Shown: positions 34,388 to 43,416 of the stretch, piece after piece
How the letters are laid out: each line of letters begins with the position of its first letter
Position numbering within the stretch: the first letter of the stretch is position 1
NCBI RefSeq assembly: GCF_034479555.1
Contig: NZ_CP140151.1
Span: 3,410,001-3,474,000 of the forward strand
Direction of reading: 5' to 3'
Length of the DNA stretch: 64,000 nucleotides
Source: Chromohalobacter canadensis
GTDB taxonomy: Bacteria > Pseudomonadota > Gammaproteobacteria > Pseudomonadales > Halomonadaceae
Made by a program: the position numbers and the translations under genes
The notes under the pieces: model-generated
The model's database searches: none
What the model saw: only the letters and a program-made list of their open reading frames with translations
Told to the model about the DNA's origin: nothing

Positions 34388-35740
34388 ATGTTCAATAAGC
34401 ATAAAGTGCTCGATAAGTTGGATCGTTCGGCGTGGGGAGGCAGCGAGTCGTTAGTATCTAGTGTCAAAGCGTTCGATACACGTTACGAGCGCCGTCATTC
34501 GCGCTGGTACGAGCAGTGCCTGATGGGCATGCCATTCCACTTCATCGTGGGGTTGCCGGCGGTCGTGATGGTGCCGCCGTTGATGGTGCATGGTGAGGGT
34601 TTTTGGCGCGACCTGGCGCCGGGACTTACCACCACGTTATGGGCGGTGGGCGCGGCATTTCTGATCACTCTGTTCGTTTTGCACCGGATGGCGCGTTTCC
34701 CCGGTACACAGGCATCTGTGTATGTCGTACCGCTGGTCAGTGCGGTTTTCGTGGCGGTTTGGGCATTCTTGCTTGGCGCGGAACGTTTTGACGAAAGCGT
34801 GTTGTTGGGCGGCTACGTTGCGAGCCTGTTGTGGTTCTTCATCGGCTACGCTGCGGTGCAGCGGTTTCGGCGTCCACGTTTTGCCGTGGTGCCGTTGGGT
34901 GAGGCGCGCCACCTCGGTCAGGCCGATGGAGGGGATATGCACCGCCTCGAAGTGCCGCGCCTAGGATCACAGCGTATCGACGGTATCGTCGCCGATCTGC
35001 ACAGCGACGCACTCAACAGTGAGTGGATGCGTTTTTTGACTCAGTGCATGCTGCATGGGATCCCGGTTTATCAACTCAAGCAGCTCGATGAATCGCGTAC
35101 CGGACGCGTCAAGTTAGAACACTTGGCGGATACGGAGCTCACCTCGTTGCTGCCCTCACCGCTCTATAGCATCTGCAAGCGTGGGCTGGATATATGCGGT
35201 GCCTTGCTGCTGTTGCCGCTACTGGCGCCGATCATGCTGGCCACGGCCTGGGCCGTACGTCGTGACAGCCCGGGCCCGGTGCTCTTCGTGCAATGGCGCC
35301 TGGGGCATCGCGACGTGCCGTTTCGCATCTACAAGTTCCGCAGCATGTACTGCGACCGTGAGGGCGAGGGCGTTTCCTCCAAAGGCGATCCGCGTATCAC
35401 CCCCGTGGGCAAAGTCATCCGCAAGTATCGTCTGGATGAGCTGCCGCAGCTCTTCAATGTGCTCAAGGGGGACATGAGCTTTATTGGTCCACGCCCCGAA
35501 CTTGTGGATCTATCGCAGGGGTATGAAAAAGACGTCCCGTTCTTTAGTTATCGGCGCGCCGTCAAACCGGGAATCTCGGGCTGGGCCCAGGTCGAGCAGG
35601 GCTATGCGGCGGAAATCGATGAAATGGTCGTTAAGCTGCAGTACGACCTTTATTACATCAAACATTTCTCGCTGTGGCTCGACTTGCTGATTCTGTTTCG
35701 GACGTTGAGAACAGTCAGCACCGGCGTCGGTTCGCGCTGA
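34388..35740 (+). CDS. second undecaprenyl-phosphate sugar phosphotransferase
   Basis: Protein of 450 residues of the polyprenyl glycosylphosphotransferase family. There are four hydrophobic helices between residues 45 and 165, then a shortened middle domain. The catalytic domain runs from residue 255 with FRIYKFRSMYCDREG, DELPQLFNVLKGDMSFIGPRPE and KPGISGWAQVEQGYA. It starts assembly of the polymer encoded in the following genes by loading a sugar phosphate on undecaprenyl phosphate. It differs clearly from the enzyme at 9.2 kb, so the two polymers may begin with different sugars. I choose the ATG at 34388, with GGTGG upstream, over the GTG at 34376, which overlaps the AAGG site. A terminator follows. 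Confidence 0.87.
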   Translation: MFNKHKVLDKLDRSAWGGSESLVSSVKAFDTRYERRHSRWYEQCLMGMPFHFIVGLPAVVMVPPLMVHGEGFWRDLAPGLTTTLWAVGAAFLITLFVLHRMARFPGTQASVYVVPLVSAVFVAVWAFLLGAERFDESVLLGGYVASLLWFFIGYAAVQRFRRPRFAVVPLGEARHLGQADGGDMHRLEVPRLGSQRIDGIVADLHSDALNSEWMRFLTQCMLHGIPVYQLKQLDESRTGRVKLEHLADTELTSLLPSPLYSICKRGLDICGALLLLPLLAPIMLATAWAVRRDSPGPVLFVQWRLGHRDVPFRIYKFRSMYCDREGEGVSSKGDPRITPVGKVIRKYRLDELPQLFNVLKGDMSFIGPRPELVDLSQGYEKDVPFFSYRRAVKPGISGWAQVEQGYAAEIDEMVVKLQYDLYYIKHFSLWLDLLILFRTLRTVSTGVGSR

Positions 35741-35774
35741 TTTCACGACCTGGCATGTTTGTTAGTTAGATACT

Positions 35775-35802
35775 GCCTCCGTTTCCGATGGGGGCGTTTT
35801 TT
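35775..35802 (+). terminator. terminator after the initiating phosphotransferase
   Basis: GCCTCC, nine-base loop, GGGGGC (one T-G pair), then GTTTTTT. It lies about 35 bases after the stop and separates this gene transcriptionally from wza. Confidence 0.65.
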
Positions 35803-36164
35803 GTATTTTCGAATACTCATATGTTGCCAATTACTCGGGGCCAAATTTCTCCCGACCTTGAGAAGCCCGCTCGATACGAAATACAGGATATGAGATTCCT
35901 CATGCTCAGCAAGATGAGATTAGTAAGTAAAAAATGGGGCTGAGCGACGAGTAAAAACCAATGTAAGCATTGTGTAAATTCAGACTATGAAACGTTACAT
36001 AGTGCATAGAATGAAGTTCAGGGAACGCGCAATCACTTACTGAGAAGTACCTGTAGTTGCGTGAGTTTCTATCAGCGTGCGCTTTTAAGTATGCATTAAG
36101 TGCACAGCGATGAAGCGTTTTGACAGTTAACGGTTATGGCCCAGGAGATTCGGTGTTGCTCCAG
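35803..36164. promoter_or_regulatory. long leader region upstream of wza
   Basis: About 360 bases without a gene, AT-rich, leading to the ops element. It probably holds the promoter of the wza operon. A TTGACA occurs at 36120-36125, but I see no matching -10 hexamer at the right spacing. No tRNA, riboswitch or small gene was recognised. Confidence 0.45.
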
Positions 36165-36176
36165 GGCGGTAGCGTG
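36165..36176 (+). promoter_or_regulatory. ops element (JUMPStart core) for RfaH recruitment
   Basis: GGCGGTAGCGTG matches the ops consensus GGCGGTAGCGTN at every position, preceded by CCAG as in the 3' half of JUMPStart sequences. It lies 40 bases before the wza start. In enterobacteria RfaH binds RNA polymerase paused here and prevents termination in long polysaccharide operons, so the genes from wza onward are probably under RfaH antitermination. Confidence 0.8.
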
Positions 36177-36216
36177 GCCAAAACAATTATCTGATCACAT
36201 GAGTGAGGGAAACGGC

Positions 36217-37383
36217 ATGACGTTACGCCGCAACGATTCTCGTTCGGGATGGAGAAAGCCGCTGCTGGGGCTTTCTTTTATGGTGGCGCTATCGGGCTGT
36301 GCGTTCGCGCCCGGCAGCAATATCGATTATGAAGCTGATTCGCAGGGAGAGGACATTTCCGACAACATCGAGGTCAAGGCCATTACTCCGAGTCTCATCA
36401 AGACGATGGCGGCGACGGAAGACGATTTGCGCGACTCGTTGTTTGATTACGCTGAGAATGCGGTGCCCGAATTCGAGATCGGTTACGACTACATAATCGG
36501 GCGCGGTGATGTGCTTAGCGTCGTGGTGTATGACCACCCTGAGTTGACGATTCCCGCCGGGAGTGAACGGAGCGCGGAAGAGTCGGGCAACGTGGTGCAT
36601 TCGGATGGCACCATCTTCTATCCCTACATCGGCACGGTGGAGGTCGCGGGGCGCACTGTGCGCGATGTTCGTGGGGAGATTCAACGTCGCCTCGAAGGCT
36701 ATATCGCGCAGCCTCAGGTGGACGTGAAAGTCGCTGCCTTCAACGCGCAGAAGGCCTATGTCACCGGCCAGGTCGAGCGTCCGGGAGCGGAGCCGATCAC
36801 CAATGTGCCGCTTACAGTGCTGGATGCGCTCAGCAGCGTCGGTGGTCTGACGCAGGGCGGCGACTGGCATGACGTCGTGCTGACCCGCGATGGCGTCGAG
36901 CGGCACTTGTCGGTGTACGACATGCTGGTCAATGGTGATCTTGATCAGAACCTGTTGCTACAGGATGGCGACGTGTTGCATGTGCCGGTTGTCGGCAATA
37001 AGCAGGTCTACGTGATGGGCGAGGTCAATGCACCGACCGCCGTGTCGATGCCGAATGCGCGCTTCTCGCTGACCAATGCCTTGTCACAGGCCGGGGGCAT
37101 CAACGAGAACAGCGCTGACGCCTCCGGCATCTTCGTGATTCGCCGCAATCAGGATGTCGACAGCGAAACCTACGCGACTGTTTACCAGCTCAACGCCGAG
37201 AGCGCGATATCCTTTGCACTGGGGTCGGAATTCATCCTGCAGCCCACCGATGTGGTGTATGTCACCGCCGCGCCAATCGCGCGTTGGAACCGCGTCATCA
37301 GCCAGATCTTGCCCAGTGTGACGGCGATCTACGAGCTGTCGCAGGCCACACGTAACATCAAGGACCTCAACGACGACTTCTAA
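36217..37383 (+). CDS. wza: Wza-type outer-membrane polysaccharide export lipoprotein
   Basis: Protein of 388 residues. A lipoprotein signal ends in VALSGC with Cys28 as the lipidated residue. The polysaccharide export (Poly_export) domain starts near residue 90 (YIIGRGDVLSVVVYDHPEL), followed by SLBB-like repeats (KAYVTGQVERPGA and QVYVMGEVNAPTAVSM). The C-terminus ends with an aromatic, helix-forming stretch (VISQILPSVTAIYELSQAT) that inserts in the outer membrane in Wza. It forms the octameric exit channel. I choose the ATG at 36217 because the signal peptide then has normal length and GAGG precedes it. First gene after the ops element and about 90 bases before wzc. Confidence 0.9.
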   Translation: MTLRRNDSRSGWRKPLLGLSFMVALSGCAFAPGSNIDYEADSQGEDISDNIEVKAITPSLIKTMAATEDDLRDSLFDYAENAVPEFEIGYDYIIGRGDVLSVVVYDHPELTIPAGSERSAEESGNVVHSDGTIFYPYIGTVEVAGRTVRDVRGEIQRRLEGYIAQPQVDVKVAAFNAQKAYVTGQVERPGAEPITNVPLTVLDALSSVGGLTQGGDWHDVVLTRDGVERHLSVYDMLVNGDLDQNLLLQDGDVLHVPVVGNKQVYVMGEVNAPTAVSMPNARFSLTNALSQAGGINENSADASGIFVIRRNQDVDSETYATVYQLNAESAISFALGSEFILQPTDVVYVTAAPIARWNRVISQILPSVTAIYELSQATRNIKDLNDDF

Positions 37384-37473
37384 GACGTCATTGTTATGAG
37401 GCCGTCGCTAGCACCCATTGAAGAAGGCTGGCGGCGGCCCTCGATACCCACATTCTCATGGAGTGGGAATTCT

Positions 37474-39678
37474 ATGAATCTCAATGTACCTGCCCCACAA
37501 ACCAATAAAACCGACAATGGCAATGGCAATGACATGGAGCTGGGGCGCATTTTAGGCCTCTTGTTCGACGCCAAGGGCTTGGTGATCAGCCTGATTGTAC
37601 TGTTCGCGTTTTTGGGGGCGGCGTATGCCTTCCTCACGACGCCGATCTTTCAGGCCAGGTCGCTGGTCCAGGTGGAAACCAAGAGTCCCAATAACCCATT
37701 GGCGGATGCGTCGACGTCGATGCTTTCGCAAGTGCCGCCGTCGCGTTCGGAAATGGAGATCATGCAATCTCGCATGGTGCTCGGCCGTGCGGTGGATCTG
37801 CTCAATCTTGATCTGCGCATCGAACCGGTGCACGTGCCAGTCATCGGCGGCTTTCTGCAACGCCAAGGTATTGCTGCTCCTGAGTTCGCCCAGGACTGGG
37901 GGTATGCCTGGGGCGATGATCGTATTCAGGTCGCTGGTATGCCGGTGGCTGACGATTACTTGGGACAGACCTTCACCCTCAAAGTACTCGACGAGACTCG
38001 TTATGCCTTGCACTACCGTGGCGAGCGTCTGGGCGAGGGCGTCGTCGGCGAGGAGGCGAGCTTTCTCGGCGGTGCGGTGGGCGTGGAGGTCGAGTCGATC
38101 GCGGCGGCGCCGGGCGCGACCTTCAATCTAACCCATGCACAGCGCGTGGTGGCCGTCGATCAACTACGCGATAACTTCGGCATCGCTGAGCGGGGCAATG
38201 GCACGGGCATTCTGGCCTGGACCCTGACCGACCCGTCGCCGGCAGTGGCCGAGCGAATATTGTCCACCATCGGTGATATCTACGTCACGCAGAATATCCA
38301 GCGTCAGTCGGAAGAGGCGCGCAAGAGCCTGGAGTTCTTGAGCCAGCAGGTGCCCGAGGTACGCGGTGAACTTGCCAGTGCCGAGCAACAGCTCAACGCC
38401 TATCGTACCGAACACGACAGCGTGGATCTTTCCATGGAGACTCAATCGATCCTCGATCGCGTGGTCAACTTGGAAAGCCAGCTCAACGAACTCGAATTCT
38501 CCGAAGCTGAAATCTCGCGACGCTTTACGCCTAGCCATCCGACCTATGCGGCGTTGCTGGAAAAAAAGGCGCAGCTTAATAAAGAGCTGAGTGCGCTTGA
38601 GGATCGTATCGACGGAATGCCGGAAACCCAGCAAGAAGTGCTGCGCATGCAGCGCGATGTTTCCGTCAATCAAGAAATCTATGTGCAGTTGCGCAACAAG
38701 GTGCAGGAAATGCAGATCGCGGAGGCCAGCACCGTGGGTAATGTGCGGGTGCTGGATGAAGCGGAGCCGTTTCCACTGCCGGTGGCGCCCAACAAGATGA
38801 TGAATATTGTGCTTGCTACCTTGCTAGGTGCGGCGCTTGCGGTGGCGTTGGTGATGCTGCGAGCAATGTTCAATCGTGGCTTGGAAAGCCCCGATCAGCT
38901 CGAGCAACTGGGCCTGCCGGTCTATGCCATCGTGCCCAAGTCGGACGACCAGGGCCGGCTCAGCCGTCGCATTCGCCGGGGTGGGCACTTGCAGAGCGTG
39001 CCGGCGGGGCTGCTGGCCTGGCATCGCCCGTTGGATGTCTCCATCGAGGCAATGCGCAGCCTGCGCACCAGTCTGCACTTCGCGATGCTGGATAGCACCG
39101 ACAACCGCTTGATGATCTCTGGCCCTAGCCCGGGGGTGGGTAAGAGCTTCATCACCGCCAACCTGGCTGCGGTGTGTGCCCAGAACGGCCAGCGTGTCCT
39201 GGTGATCGACGGCGACATGCGCAAGGGCCAGATGCACAAGATCTTCAAGGGCCCCTCCGAGGATGGCTTGAGCGAGATCCTCTCTGGTCGCCATTCACTG
39301 GAGGAAATGGCGCGCCCGGTGGAGAGCATCGAGGGCCTTGAGTACCTGGCGCGCGGGGTGGTGCCGCCGAATGCTTCGGAGTTGCTAGCCTCGTCGCGCT
39401 TCACCGAGCTCTTGGCCAAGGCCAGCGAGCGCTATGACCTGGTAATCGTCGATTCGCCGCCGGTGCTGGCGGTAACTGATGCCACGGTGATTGGCAAGCG
39501 CGTGGGCACGACGTTGATGGTGGCGCGCTTCCAGCTCAATCCGCCCAAGGAAGTCGAGCTGGCAATGCGGCGCCTGGATACCGGCGGGGTACGCGTCAAG
39601 GGCTCGATACTTAATGGGCTCGAGCGCAAAGCGGCCACGGCGTACACCTATGGCTATTATAATTATTCATATAGCTAA
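37474..39678 (+). CDS. wzc: Wzc-type polysaccharide co-polymerase and tyrosine autokinase
   Basis: Protein of 734 residues. Two membrane helices flank a large periplasmic Wzz domain (first helix around residues 30-50, second near 440-460), with a coiled-coil stretch between. The cytoplasmic BY-kinase domain has Walker A GPSPGVGKS near residue 550, A' VIDGDMRKG near 577 and Walker B LVIVDSPP near 655, and ends with a tyrosine cluster of six Tyr in the last eleven residues. It controls chain length and drives export with Wza; the Wzb-type phosphatase at 23.9 kb would remove its phosphates. The start is the ATG at 37474, preceded by GGAG. Confidence 0.92.
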   Translation: MNLNVPAPQTNKTDNGNGNDMELGRILGLLFDAKGLVISLIVLFAFLGAAYAFLTTPIFQARSLVQVETKSPNNPLADASTSMLSQVPPSRSEMEIMQSRMVLGRAVDLLNLDLRIEPVHVPVIGGFLQRQGIAAPEFAQDWGYAWGDDRIQVAGMPVADDYLGQTFTLKVLDETRYALHYRGERLGEGVVGEEASFLGGAVGVEVESIAAAPGATFNLTHAQRVVAVDQLRDNFGIAERGNGTGILAWTLTDPSPAVAERILSTIGDIYVTQNIQRQSEEARKSLEFLSQQVPEVRGELASAEQQLNAYRTEHDSVDLSMETQSILDRVVNLESQLNELEFSEAEISRRFTPSHPTYAALLEKKAQLNKELSALEDRIDGMPETQQEVLRMQRDVSVNQEIYVQLRNKVQEMQIAEASTVGNVRVLDEAEPFPLPVAPNKMMNIVLATLLGAALAVALVMLRAMFNRGLESPDQLEQLGLPVYAIVPKSDDQGRLSRRIRRGGHLQSVPAGLLAWHRPLDVSIEAMRSLRTSLHFAMLDSTDNRLMISGPSPGVGKSFITANLAAVCAQNGQRVLVIDGDMRKGQMHKIFKGPSEDGLSEILSGRHSLEEMARPVESIEGLEYLARGVVPPNASELLASSRFTELLAKASERYDLVIVDSPPVLAVTDATVIGKRVGTTLMVARFQLNPPKEVELAMRRLDTGGVRVKGSILNGLERKAATAYTYGYYNYSYS

Positions 39679-39808
39679 TACTAATATATGACATGTATAT
39701 CAATCCCATGCGTATCACTAACGTTCGTGCGGCTGACCATCACCATGCACACCGCTAACCAATCCAGTGGCGCCATGACGTACGCGGGACGTGTTCGAGG
39801 AGTAAACC

Positions 39809-41233
39809 TTGCTGATTCGATATACCGCTTATTACGGCTTGGCGCGGGGTGTGCCGGGCTTGCTGAATTTCCTGGCAATCGCGATCTACACCCGGCTGCT
39901 CTCGCCCAGCGACTACGGGATTTATGCCCTGGTCGTGGTGTGGGTGGGGTTGGTCAATGTGGTGTGTTTCCAGTGGATCCGGCTCTCGTTGCTGCGGTTC
40001 TTCCCGGCGAACCTGGACGACCCACGGCGCTTGTTGAGCACGCTATTACTGGCATATACCAGCGTGGCGTTGACCACCGGCGTGGTGGGCGTGGGAGTGC
40101 TGCTGGCGGTGAACGATACGGCGGTACGCTCGCTGGTGTTGATCGCGGTGCCGCTGGTGTGGGTTCAGGCCGGCTTCGAGCTGAGCCTCGAGTTGATGCG
40201 CAGCCAGCTCAACCCGTTGCGTTACGGCTTGATGGCGGGGGTGAAAGCAGTCATTGCATTGGGGCTGGGGGTGTTGTTGATCACCTGGGGCTTCGGTGCA
40301 TTCGGGCCCTTGCTGGCGATGCTGGTGGGTATGCTCGCTGCCGTGGTGGCGCTGGGAGCATCCTTGTGGCGCGGGGCACGGCCGTCGCTGGCGCTATTGC
40401 CGGACCTCAAACCCTTGCTGAGCTATGGGCTGCCGTTGACCGCGACCTTCGCCCTGGGATTCGTGGTCTCGAGTTCCGACCGCTTTTTGTTGGCGGCGTT
40501 GTTGAACAACGAAGCGGTGGGTATCTACACCGCCGGCTACGACCTGGTCGCGCACGTCATCGATCTGCTGCTGATGACCGTGAACCTGGCGGGGTATCCG
40601 TTGGTGGTGCGCGCGCTCGAGCAGCGCGGACGCGAGGCGGCCCGCGAGCAGCTCGACCGCAATGGGGGCTTGCTGCTGTTGATCGGGATACCGGTGACGC
40701 TGGGCTTTATCGTGCTGGCGCCGCAGATCGTCGCCTTAATGCTGGGAGGGGCGTTCCACGAGGGGGCCACGCAGCTAGTGCCGTGGGTCGCCTTGGGGGT
40801 CTTCATGTCCTGCATCCGAGCCTTCCATTTCGATCTGGCGTTTCAGTTGAGCGAAAAGACGCTCTATCAGGTGTGGATCAACGGTGGCGCGGCCTTGATC
40901 AATGTGGTGCTCAATCTGTTGCTGATCCCGGCGTTTGGTTTGATGGGGGCGGCCTACGCCACGGTGATCGCGTATGGCGTGGCACTTGCGCTGAGTGTGT
41001 TGTTGGGGCGGCGGTTGTTTGCGGTCTCCCTGGTCACGCGTGACAACCTCAAGGTACTGCTGTGCGGCGCCATTATGGTGGCGTGCCTGTGGCCACTGCG
41101 CGAGGCAAGCGGAACATGGGCCCTGGTTGAGCAAGTGCTGTTGGGGGCGGCGGTTTATACCGTTAGCGCATTTTCGATGAACGTAGCGAATGTACGAGAG
41201 CTGATGTTCGCCAAGCGACGGACTGTAAAATGA
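39809..41233 (+). CDS. wzx: Wzx-type polysaccharide flippase
   Basis: Protein of 474 residues with about twelve to fourteen hydrophobic helices and the opening typical of the family (YGLARGVPGLLNFLAIAIYTRLL, then SPSDYGIYAL). It moves undecaprenyl-linked repeat units across the inner membrane. The start is a TTG at 39809 with an excellent GAGGAG ribosome site seven bases upstream; no ATG fits the conserved N-terminus. The stop overlaps the start of the next gene (ATGA at 41230-41233), so the glycosyltransferase is coupled. Confidence 0.87.
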   Translation: MLIRYTAYYGLARGVPGLLNFLAIAIYTRLLSPSDYGIYALVVVWVGLVNVVCFQWIRLSLLRFFPANLDDPRRLLSTLLLAYTSVALTTGVVGVGVLLAVNDTAVRSLVLIAVPLVWVQAGFELSLELMRSQLNPLRYGLMAGVKAVIALGLGVLLITWGFGAFGPLLAMLVGMLAAVVALGASLWRGARPSLALLPDLKPLLSYGLPLTATFALGFVVSSSDRFLLAALLNNEAVGIYTAGYDLVAHVIDLLLMTVNLAGYPLVVRALEQRGREAAREQLDRNGGLLLLIGIPVTLGFIVLAPQIVALMLGGAFHEGATQLVPWVALGVFMSCIRAFHFDLAFQLSEKTLYQVWINGGAALINVVLNLLLIPAFGLMGAAYATVIAYGVALALSVLLGRRLFAVSLVTRDNLKVLLCGAIMVACLWPLREASGTWALVEQVLLGAAVYTVSAFSMNVANVRELMFAKRRTVK

Positions 41234-42336
41234 AAGATGACGACAAACGCATTGCAGTGTTTTTGCCTTCGTTGGTGGGGGGGGGCGCGGAGCGAGTGAT
41301 GGTGACACTCGCCAATGGGTTCGCCGCACGTGGCGTGTCGGTAGACCTTGTCGTGGTAGCGGCCAAGGGGGCGTATCTGGAAGATGTCTCGCCGGATGTG
41401 CGCCTGGTGGAGCTCGGCGCCTCTCGAGTGCTGTTCAGCCTACCGGCGCTGGTACGCTATTTGCGCCGTGAGCGTCCGGAAGCCTTACTCTCGGCCCTCA
41501 ACTACGCCAACATCATCGCCTTGTGGGCACGCACATTGGCGCGGACCAAGACCCGGCTAGTGGTCTCGGAGCGCAATAACTTGTCGAGTGCCATGTCGAG
41601 TGGTCGTTTCAAGCGAGGATTGCCGTGGTTGATGCGTCTGAGTTATCCCGCTGCGGACGCGATCATCGCAGTCTCTAATGGGGTAGCCGATGATTTGGCG
41701 CAGACCCTGGCGTTGCCGCGAGAGCGAATCGATGTCGTCTACAACCCCGCAGTGACCGAGCGACTACGCGAGTTGAGTGTCTTACCGTTGGCGCATCCGT
41801 GGCTCGCGCCCGGCCAGCCGCCGGTGATTCTTGCCGTGGGGCGGCTAACCGCGCAGAAGGATTATCCTACCTTGCTCAAGGCCTTCGCCGCCTTGCGTGC
41901 CCACCGCGACGCGCGCTTGGTAATTCTCGGCGAGGGCGAGTTACGCGACACACTGGAGGCCATGGTAGCGCGATTGGGGGTGGCGGAAGACGTCGCTTTT
42001 CTGGGCTTCGTCGACAATCCCTATGCCTGGATGCGCCAGGCCTCGCTGTTCGTGCTGTCGTCGGCCTGGGAGGGCTTCGGCAATGTACTCGCCGAGGCTA
42101 TGGCCTGCGGCACGCCGGTGGTGAGTACCGATTGCCCTAGCGGGCCAGCGGAAGTTCTCGAAAACGGTGCATGGGGGCGGTTGGTACCGGTGGGCGATGC
42201 CCCGGCATTGGTGCGGGCTATATCCGAGACGCTCAATGACGAGACGCATCCCGACGTGTGCCACCGCGCGCGGAGTTTCGGCCTGGACCAGGCCTTAAGC
42301 GCCTATTTACAAGTTGTGCAACGCCAGCCCATCTGA
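41230..42336 (+). CDS. family 4 glycosyltransferase
   Basis: Protein of 368 residues of GT-B fold. N-terminal half: LPSLVGGGAERVMVTLANGF, the signature of PglJ/PglH-like GT4 enzymes. C-terminal half: VILAVGRLTAQKDYPTLLKAF near residue 200 and SSAWEGFGNVLAEAMACGTPVVSTD near residues 275-300, with the Glu-x7-Glu donor-binding motif. It adds one sugar to the undecaprenyl-linked repeat unit, probably with retention of configuration. Translationally coupled to the flippase. The last part of the gene turns into a more AT-rich region. Confidence 0.87.
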   Translation: MKDDDKRIAVFLPSLVGGGAERVMVTLANGFAARGVSVDLVVVAAKGAYLEDVSPDVRLVELGASRVLFSLPALVRYLRRERPEALLSALNYANIIALWARTLARTKTRLVVSERNNLSSAMSSGRFKRGLPWLMRLSYPAADAIIAVSNGVADDLAQTLALPRERIDVVYNPAVTERLRELSVLPLAHPWLAPGQPPVILAVGRLTAQKDYPTLLKAFAALRAHRDARLVILGEGELRDTLEAMVARLGVAEDVAFLGFVDNPYAWMRQASLFVLSSAWEGFGNVLAEAMACGTPVVSTDCPSGPAEVLENGAWGRLVPVGDAPALVRAISETLNDETHPDVCHRARSFGLDQALSAYLQVVQRQPI

Positions 42337-42372
42337 CATCAAGCGCTGAGCGCGACGCTAGTGAGACGAGTG

Positions 42373-43362
42373 ATGAAACTACTGATACCTACTCAAGGCT
42401 CGTTTGGTTACAAGGCCATGTGTCTGGCCCTGGCGGGTATTTATGCCTGGTTTTTGATGGGGTTGGATATCGATGGCTATATCGACCGGGCGAATTACCT
42501 TGTCTATGCCAAGTATTCCAAAGAAGTGTTCGCGATGTATGCCGCCAATGGCTTCAGTGAGATGCTTACTAACGAGCCGTTATGGTTGCTTTTTAATATT
42601 TGGTTGTCTGAGCATTTTACACCTGAAGATACGCTGCGGGTTGTTATTTTCTTTTCATCTTTTTTGGTTTCATTTTTGGTTTTGAGAAGTTATCCAAAAT
42701 ATGCTTTTGTATTGGTTCTGTTTATTCTTATGCCTCAGGTTCTTAAAAATAACATTATACACTTGCGTCAAGGGTTAGGTATTACATTTTTCTTTCTAGG
42801 GTGGTGGTGTCGTTATCTGCCTCTGCGGATATTATTTATCGGCTTGGCACCTCTTGTACATGCATCATTTTTCTTCATTAATGCTTTGTTCCTGCTCAAT
42901 ATCGCGTTTTCGACGTTCTCGGTCTCCATCGTGTGGCGCGTGGTTTACACCTTGGGAGTGGGCGTCGTGCTGGGGGTGATGGGGATTTGGCTGGCCGACG
43001 CACTTGGAGCACGACAAGGCGGAAATGCCATGTACAGCGGAATGGGCGCGGGCGGTACGGGATTGGCTTTCTTGTTCTGGATCGTGTTTACCGTAGTTTT
43101 ATTTATGGAAGGCAAAGCCTTTCTCAAAAACAATTTCTTTGCAGTTTCCATTCTTATTTTTTATTTATCGACTTACTTTTTACTGCCCGTGACGGCGCGT
43201 GTTTTCGAAAGCGGCATGCTGGTGGTGTTGCTAGCTTCGCTGGGGTTGACCGATTGGCGACGCTACGCGGCGTATACGCTGTACGCCTTTTATTTCTGCA
43301 TGCAGTGGTATCCACTTTTAGGGCTTCCAGGCTATGGTTGGGGGATCGAAAGCGCGATATAA
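42373..43362 (+). CDS. EpsG-like polysaccharide polymerase
   Basis: Protein of about 329 residues with some nine hydrophobic helices, resembling the EpsG/Wzy family: an early DIDGYIDRANYLVYAKYS loop and a central LKNNIIHLRQGLGITFFFLGW segment, where the Arg-Gln in a membrane helix is typical of EpsG. It would join repeat units in the periplasm and is the only Wzy candidate in this locus. The start may be the ATG at 42373 or the GTG at 42361; neither has a strong ribosome site. The middle of the gene is AT-rich compared with its flanks, as is common for Wzy genes. Confidence 0.75.
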   Translation: MKLLIPTQGSFGYKAMCLALAGIYAWFLMGLDIDGYIDRANYLVYAKYSKEVFAMYAANGFSEMLTNEPLWLLFNIWLSEHFTPEDTLRVVIFFSSFLVSFLVLRSYPKYAFVLVLFILMPQVLKNNIIHLRQGLGITFFFLGWWCRYLPLRILFIGLAPLVHASFFFINALFLLNIAFSTFSVSIVWRVVYTLGVGVVLGVMGIWLADALGARQGGNAMYSGMGAGGTGLAFLFWIVFTVVLFMEGKAFLKNNFFAVSILIFYLSTYFLLPVTARVFESGMLVVLLASLGLTDWRRYAAYTLYAFYFCMQWYPLLGLPGYGWGIESAI

Positions 43363-43416
43363 CGTTATTTATAATAATGATCCTGCGTCAGGATTTATAT
43401 ATCAGGGGGAGGTGAG

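Noticed and set aside
36120-36150. TTGACA as a promoter -35 for wza
   Set aside because: No acceptable -10 hexamer at 16-18 bases; recorded only as part of the leader region.
39688-41043. Plus-strand open frame of about 450 codons overlapping the flippase gene
   Set aside because: It is extremely rich in Gly, Arg and Ala without helices or motifs, whereas the overlapping frame is a clear Wzx flippase.
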